NCBI RefSeq assembly: GCF_900155605.1
Contig: NZ_LT707420.1
Location: forward strand, 1,687,205-1,751,204
Direction: 5' to 3'
DNA length: 64,000 bases
Source: Actinomyces marseillensis
Lineage (GTDB): Bacteria > Actinomycetota > Actinomycetes > Actinomycetales > Actinomycetaceae
Part shown: positions 62,536 through 64,000 of the stretch, in pieces
How positions within the stretch are numbered: the first letter of the stretch is position 1
Layout of the letters: every line of letters starts with the position of its first letter
Program-made: the position numbers and the translations under genes
Notes under the pieces: generated by a model
Databases searched by the model: none
Seen by the model: the letters and a program-made list of their open reading frames with translations, nothing else
What the model was told of the DNA's origin: nothing

Positions 62536-63998
62536 TGCGCAGCCCAATGAGCTTCAAGGCGCGCAACTGCCTCGCGGAAAACCTCCCCGCGCTGGGCGTA
62601 AGAACGGAATTGATCCCACGACGCGCAGGCCGGTGCAAGCACAACAGTATCTCCGGGGCGCGAGAGAGCAACGGCCTCGTTCACAACGGAGAACATCCAG
62701 TCTTCGTGTCCGTCAACTTCAACAAAGGGAACTGTCGGCGCATATTGCGCGAGCGCACGAAGAATCGCGCTGCGGTCTTCCCCAATGACAACGACTCCGC
62801 GCAGCTGAGGGGCAATTTTTGCGACTAGCTCGCCGAATTCTTGGCCCTTCGTATCTCCCCCGGCAATCCAGATAGCTGTTCCTGGAGCAATTCCACGCAG
62901 CGAGGCCGCAGCAGCATGAGCATTTGTTGCCTTGGAATCATCAATCCACGTAACGTCCGCGGCGTGAGAGATCACCGCACGTCGATGATCGGCAGGATGG
63001 AAGTCACGCAGACCCTGTGCAACTGCCTCCGGGTTCACTCCATAAGCTCGAGCGAGGCCCGCGGCGGCAGTGGCATCCATGCGCGCAGCATCGGTAACCC
63101 CATCGTGATAAGCAATGCGCAGGTCATCAACTTCGGCGAGGAATTGCGCCTGCATATGGCGCCTCTCCACGAAAGCGCGTTCAACCAGCGCGTCTTCAAC
63201 CCATCCAACTTGAGAAATCGACGGAATTCCGAGGGTCAGACCAATAGCTCGAGCACCTTCAATGACGTCTGCCTCGGCAACCATGTGCTCGATCTCGATA
63301 TCAGAAGAGGGATAGAAGCAGGCAACTTGCGTTGCGTGGTAAACCTTAGCTTTGTCCGCTGCGTAGGCTTCTGCACTACCGTGCCAATCAAGGTGATCAG
63401 CGTCGACATTGAGGCAGACCGAGGCCAAAGGAGAAACCGTAGAAACCGTGTGCAACTGGAAGGAGGAAAGCTCGACGGCGAAAACCTCCGCGTCGGTATC
63501 AACGGCCTCGCAAATCGGCAAACCAATGTTGCCAACTTCAGCGACACTAGCTCCGGAGGCACGCAAAATAGATCCCAGCATTCCAACGGTCGTAGTCTTG
63601 CCGTTCGTCCCCGTCACGCACAGCCATGGCCGTCCCGCATGAGACGAATCTTCTTGTAGTCGCCACGCAAGTTCAACTTCACCGATGACGGGGATACCTG
63701 CATCTTGAGAGGCAGAAAAAATCGGGTGGTGTGCGGGAATTCCTGGCGAGACAACAATACAGTCAGGGTTCCATGCAATTGCCTCGCATGAGAGGGCATG
63801 AGCATCCGCGTCGTAAACAACCTCAACATCAGCGAGTTCGTCTGGCGGAGCGGGAGCCTGTGCTTTGCCTTGCGAGGAGGTATCGGGGCTACGCCCGTCA
63901 AACGCACGCAGCTGCGCACCACGTGCACGCAGCGCGCGAGCAGATGCCTTTCCTGATACTCCCCACCCTAGGATTGCGAAGCGGCCCTGCCAATTCAC
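62532..63998 (-). CDS. murD: UDP-N-acetylmuramoyl-L-alanine-D-glutamate ligase (start near window edge)
   Basis: A 488-residue ligase that adds D-Glu to the stem peptide. It has ILGWGVSGKASARALRARG (UDP site), the ATP loop GTNGKTTTVGML, VELSSFQLH, and DSKATNAHAAAASLRG near the C-terminal domain. The GTG at 63998 gives a plausible N-terminus (NWQGRFAILGWG), but with 2 bases to spare its ribosome-binding site cannot be seen and the true start may lie outside. It is the first dcw gene visible here; mraY and murF would be expected beyond the edge. Confidence 0.95.
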   Translation of the reverse strand: MNWQGRFAILGWGVSGKASARALRARGAQLRAFDGRSPDTSSQGKAQAPAPPDELADVEVVYDADAHALSCEAIAWNPDCIVVSPGIPAHHPIFSASQDAGIPVIGEVELAWRLQEDSSHAGRPWLCVTGTNGKTTTVGMLGSILRASGASVAEVGNIGLPICEAVDTDAEVFAVELSSFQLHTVSTVSPLASVCLNVDADHLDWHGSAEAYAADKAKVYHATQVACFYPSSDIEIEHMVAEADVIEGARAIGLTLGIPSISQVGWVEDALVERAFVERRHMQAQFLAEVDDLRIAYHDGVTDAARMDATAAAGLARAYGVNPEAVAQGLRDFHPADHRRAVISHAADVTWIDDSKATNAHAAAASLRGIAPGTAIWIAGGDTKGQEFGELVAKIAPQLRGVVVIGEDRSAILRALAQYAPTVPFVEVDGHEDWMFSVVNEAVALSRPGDTVVLAPACASWDQFRSYAQRGEVFREAVARLEAHWAAQ

Positions 63999-64000
63999 AG

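Overview
The window is chromosomal DNA from a medium-to-high-GC Actinomycetota bacterium, most likely of the Actinomycetaceae (Schaalia/Actinomyces-like). The evidence is a dcw cluster that lacks ftsA but carries sepF-yggT-divIVA, a DUF177/SepIVA-like/coaD neighbourhood, an Obg-proBA-nadD-rsfS string, a Bifidobacterium-like sucrose phosphorylase and actinobacterial start-codon use. Almost all of it is ordinary, densely packed housekeeping DNA. I see no IS element, prophage, CRISPR array or defence island.

Layout. (1) 1-8.9 kb: the 5' end of a GlpA-like glycerol-3-phosphate dehydrogenase, an M13 endopeptidase, aminopeptidase N, a CynX-type MFS exporter and an OPT oligopeptide transporter, which looks like a peptide-use region. 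(2) 9.0-15.3 kb: an orphan carbohydrate-binding-module ORF, then a minus-strand unit made of a binding lipoprotein, a fused permease, an ATPase, a 2'-5' RNA ligase-like protein and a LacI regulator. A sigma70-like promoter with a LacI-type palindrome precedes this unit. (3) 15.4-24.9 kb: tRNA-Ala(GGC), then (read from high to low coordinates) rne, rplU, rpmA, obgE, proB, proA, nadD, rsfS and a histidine phosphatase. (4) 25.3-33.2 kb: cydAB, a strong terminator, then cydDC translationally coupled to a GAF histidine kinase. (5) 33.2-40.8 kb, minus strand: DAK2 protein, recG, rsmD, coaD, SepIVA-like, DUF177, rnc and a NarL-type response regulator, nearly all overlapping. The regulator converges on the kinase. 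(6) 41.0-44.4 kb: rpmB, then a sucrose phosphorylase and sugar transporter cassette. (7) 44.5-48.7 kb: infC-rpmI-rplT-rRNA methyltransferase with a leader attenuator and an apparent AUU start on infC, an SseB-like pair and an S4-domain protein. (8) 48.7-64.0 kb, minus strand: murD, ftsW, murG, murC, ftsQ, ftsZ, pgeF, sepF, yggT, divIVA, lspA, rluA-type synthase and dnaE.

How the genes work together. Region 8 makes peptidoglycan precursors (MurD, MurC, MurG), flips or polymerises them (FtsW) and builds the divisome and polar apparatus (FtsQ, FtsZ, SepF, DivIVA). Regions 3, 5 and 7 make and regulate ribosomes and RNA decay. Region 4 is the low-oxygen respiratory branch with a possible redox sensor. 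Regions 1, 2 and 6 are nutrient acquisition.

No wholly new system is evident. The best leads are the probable AUU initiation codon of infC behind a terminator-like leader hairpin, the LacI-type operator on an 'iron-type' ABC operon that carries a 2'-5' RNA ligase homologue, the split and convergent two-component pair tied to cydDC and to the rnc operon, and the orphan CBM ORF. Start codons were chosen by eye from ribosome-binding sites and overlaps. No database search was possible.
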